From Tabrizicola_A sp965284335 (lineage in GTDB: Bacteria > Pseudomonadota > Alphaproteobacteria > Rhodobacterales > Rhodobacteraceae), in assembly GCF_965284335.1 (NCBI RefSeq), contig NZ_OZ260076.1: DNA of 64,000 nt; one strand, given 5' to 3'. The notes under the pieces are model-generated. The model worked only from the letters and a program-made list of their open reading frames with translations, ran no database searches and was not told the origin of the DNA. Both the position numbers and the translations under genes were made by a program. Of the stretch, positions 62,509-64,000 are shown piece by piece (the first letter of the stretch is position 1; the number at the start of each line of letters is the position of its first letter).

Positions 62509-63360
62509 TCACCTCTGGCAGCTTGGACAATGAAAGGATGAGCGGCCCGATTGCACAGTGCGCGAAATGACGCTGGCGCAACCAGGCGTCGGACAGGCCT
62601 CTCCCTCACGGCCATAGACGCGGAAGGTATGTTGAAAATATCCAAGTTCTCCATCAGCTTGGCGGTAATCACGTAATGAGGAGCCGCCCGCCGCAATCGC
62701 CTCGGACAAGACATCGCGGATGATCGGAACAAGGCGCGCCACCTCAGACGACGTGACGTCACGGGCCAGCCGAAGCGGGCTGATCTGTGCCCGGAAAAGC
62801 ACTTCGCAGACGTAAATATTGCCCAATCCCGCGACATTGTGCTGATCCAACAGCGCCGATTTGATGGGTGTGGCACGCCCGGCAAGGCAACCGGCCAGAT
62901 GGCGTTCGTGAAAATCATTACCCAAAGGCTCGGGCCCGATCACCGACAAAAGCGGATGCGTTTCCGCAGTGGCCGTTTGCAAAAGATCCATCGCGCCAAA
63001 GCGGCGGGCGTCGTTGAAGGTGACGCGCGCGCCACCCTCCATATCCAGCACCACATGGTCATGTTTGGCGGGCGCGGGGTGGTGATGGTGAAACTGCCCC
63101 AGTTGCGTCCCCGAAATCAGCATCCGACCCGACATGCCCAGATGTATAAGCAAGGTTTCCGCCGTGGACAGATCGGCCAGAATGTATTTCGACCGCCGCC
63201 GCAACCGCAGCACCTGCGCGCCGGTCAGCCGTTCAGCCATGCGCGGCGGAAAGGGCCAGCGCAGATCGGGGCGGTTCACCGCCGCATGGTTTATGCGCTT
63301 GCCCTCCATCACCGGCAAAAGACCCATGCGGACGGTTTCAACTTCGGGAAGTTCGGGCAT
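62509..63360 (-). CDS. mutM: Formamidopyrimidine-DNA glycosylase
   Basis: 283 residues from the ATG at MPELPEVETVRMGL; the catalytic Pro2 must follow the start Met, which settles the start against an ATG six codons upstream. The C-terminal zinc finger is present (CPTPGC and CPSCQR), with QSGRSSFHCPSC as its end. It excises 8-oxoguanine and related lesions. It is divergent from ubiE. Confidence 0.97.
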   Translation of the reverse strand: MPELPEVETVRMGLLPVMEGKRINHAAVNRPDLRWPFPPRMAERLTGAQVLRLRRRSKYILADLSTAETLLIHLGMSGRMLISGTQLGQFHHHHPAPAKHDHVVLDMEGGARVTFNDARRFGAMDLLQTATAETHPLLSVIGPEPLGNDFHERHLAGCLAGRATPIKSALLDQHNVAGLGNIYVCEVLFRAQISPLRLARDVTSSEVARLVPIIRDVLSEAIAAGGSSLRDYRQADGELGYFQHTFRVYGREGEACPTPGCASVISRTVQSGRSSFHCPSCQR

Positions 63361-63377
63361 GCGACCTCGTGCCGGCA

Positions 63378-63406
63378 TTGAGGGTTTAGGGCTTCCCCCC
63401 TATAAG
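63378..63406 (+). promoter_or_regulatory. Candidate sigma-70-type promoter of ubiE
   Basis: TTGAGG, a 17-base spacer and TATAAG, with the -10 end 29 bases before the ubiE start. It lies in the 75-base gap with the divergent mutM. Confidence 0.6.
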
Positions 63407-63435
63407 GTGCGCAACCTTATGGAAGGCAAGCCCCG

Positions 63436-64000
63436 ATGACCGCGCGACAGACCGACGACAGCACCACCCATTTTGGTTTCCAGACCGTGCCCGAGGGCGA
63501 AAAGGCGGGCATGGTGCATGGTGTCTTCAGCCGCGTGGCATCGAAATATGATGTGATGAATGACCTGATGAGCATGGGCATTCACCGGGTTTGGAAAGAT
63601 GCCATGATGGATTGGCTGGCCCCGCGTCCCGGCCAGCGCCTGCTGGATGTAGCGGGTGGCACGGGGGATGTGGCCTTTCGGTTCCTGAAACGCGCGCCGG
63701 GGGCGACGGCAGTGGTCTGCGACATGACCGAGCCGATGCTGATCGAAGGCCGCAAACGCGCCGAGGCCGAGCAGATGGCAACCAGTCTTGATTGGGTGGT
63801 GGGCGATGCAATGGCCCTGCCGTTCGAGGACAATTCCTTTGACGTCTACACCATCAGCTTTGGTATTCGAAACGTGGTGCGGGTTCAGGACGCGCTGAAA
63901 GAAGCTTACCGCGTGCTGAAACCCGGCGGGCGGTTGATGGTGCTGGAGTTCAGCCAGATTCCGAATGAGTTGATGCAAAAAGCCTATGACCTTTATTCCT
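63436..64000 (+). CDS. ubiE: Ubiquinone biosynthesis C-methyltransferase, 5' part
   Basis: 188 codons up to the window end; the gene continues beyond. The start is MTARQTDDSTTHFGF. Family markers are VFSRVASKYDVMNDLMSMG, the SAM loop LLDVAGGTGDVAFRF, and FDVYTISFGIRNV. UbiE methylates the benzoquinol ring in ubiquinone synthesis, supplying the electron carrier used by the bc1 complex encoded earlier in the window. Confidence 0.95.
   Translation, partial: MTARQTDDSTTHFGFQTVPEGEKAGMVHGVFSRVASKYDVMNDLMSMGIHRVWKDAMMDWLAPRPGQRLLDVAGGTGDVAFRFLKRAPGATAVVCDMTEPMLIEGRKRAEAEQMATSLDWVVGDAMALPFEDNSFDVYTISFGIRNVVRVQDALKEAYRVLKPGGRLMVLEFSQIPNELMQKAYDLYS

Overview
The window looks like chromosome from a marine member of the Rhodobacterales (Roseobacter-like Alphaproteobacteria). 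The evidence is a GC-rich backbone, a three-gene fbc/pet cytochrome bc1 operon, a dnaN-recF-gyrB order with dnaA beside it, a DMSP-lyase-type cupin, and intergenic hairpins of a kind common in this order. Genes are tightly packed, with many ATGA/TGATG overlaps. No tool was run: calls rest on reading motifs, start sites and context.

Layout. 1-3300: the end of a LysR regulator, etfBA (electron transfer flavoprotein), and a cobalamin adenosyltransferase coupled to a HIG1-type membrane protein. 3500-8100: an isolated one-module NRPS (C-A-T-TE) followed by a glutathione transferase. 8285-10989: petABC for the bc1 complex. 11045-14365: thiBPQ thiamine transport under a TPP riboswitch. 14400-19500: an Hpt protein, a REC-PP2C phosphatase, two Nudix enzymes, Hsp33 and the CCA-adding enzyme. 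19600-24500: a pair of ABC exporters coupled to an RNA methyltransferase. 24600-28800: two L,D-transpeptidases, a CAP lipoprotein, a 59-residue exported peptide, ferrochelatase and a methyltransferase. 28800-38600: ComF, glutaredoxin, a nitrilase-type amidohydrolase, MarR, a PaaI thioesterase, a luciferase-like oxidoreductase, an RND efflux pair, a GPx-like protein and a LacI regulator.

38759-53087 is a 14.3-kb genomic island in tRNA-Arg(CCT), bounded by perfect 41-bp direct repeats. It is visibly more AT-rich than the backbone. It holds a tyrosine integrase next to attL, a HTH protein of unknown role, a histidine kinase/response regulator pair, a DUF11-repeat surface protein split by a complete IS21-family element, a second short tyrosine recombinase, and a coupled set of small genes starting with a ribbon-helix-helix protein. 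A 15-bp palindrome (GTTTC-N5-GAAAC) recurs near both ends of the island and is the best candidate for an undescribed control or maintenance system. The exchange at the att site also appears to have changed the discriminator base of the tRNA.

53100-64000 returns to backbone: a DddQ/DddL-like cupin, gyrB, a LysE exporter coupled to recF, dnaN, dnaA, rpsT, enoyl-CoA hydratase, mutM and the start of ubiE. No CRISPR array or rRNA was seen, and no origin could be supported.
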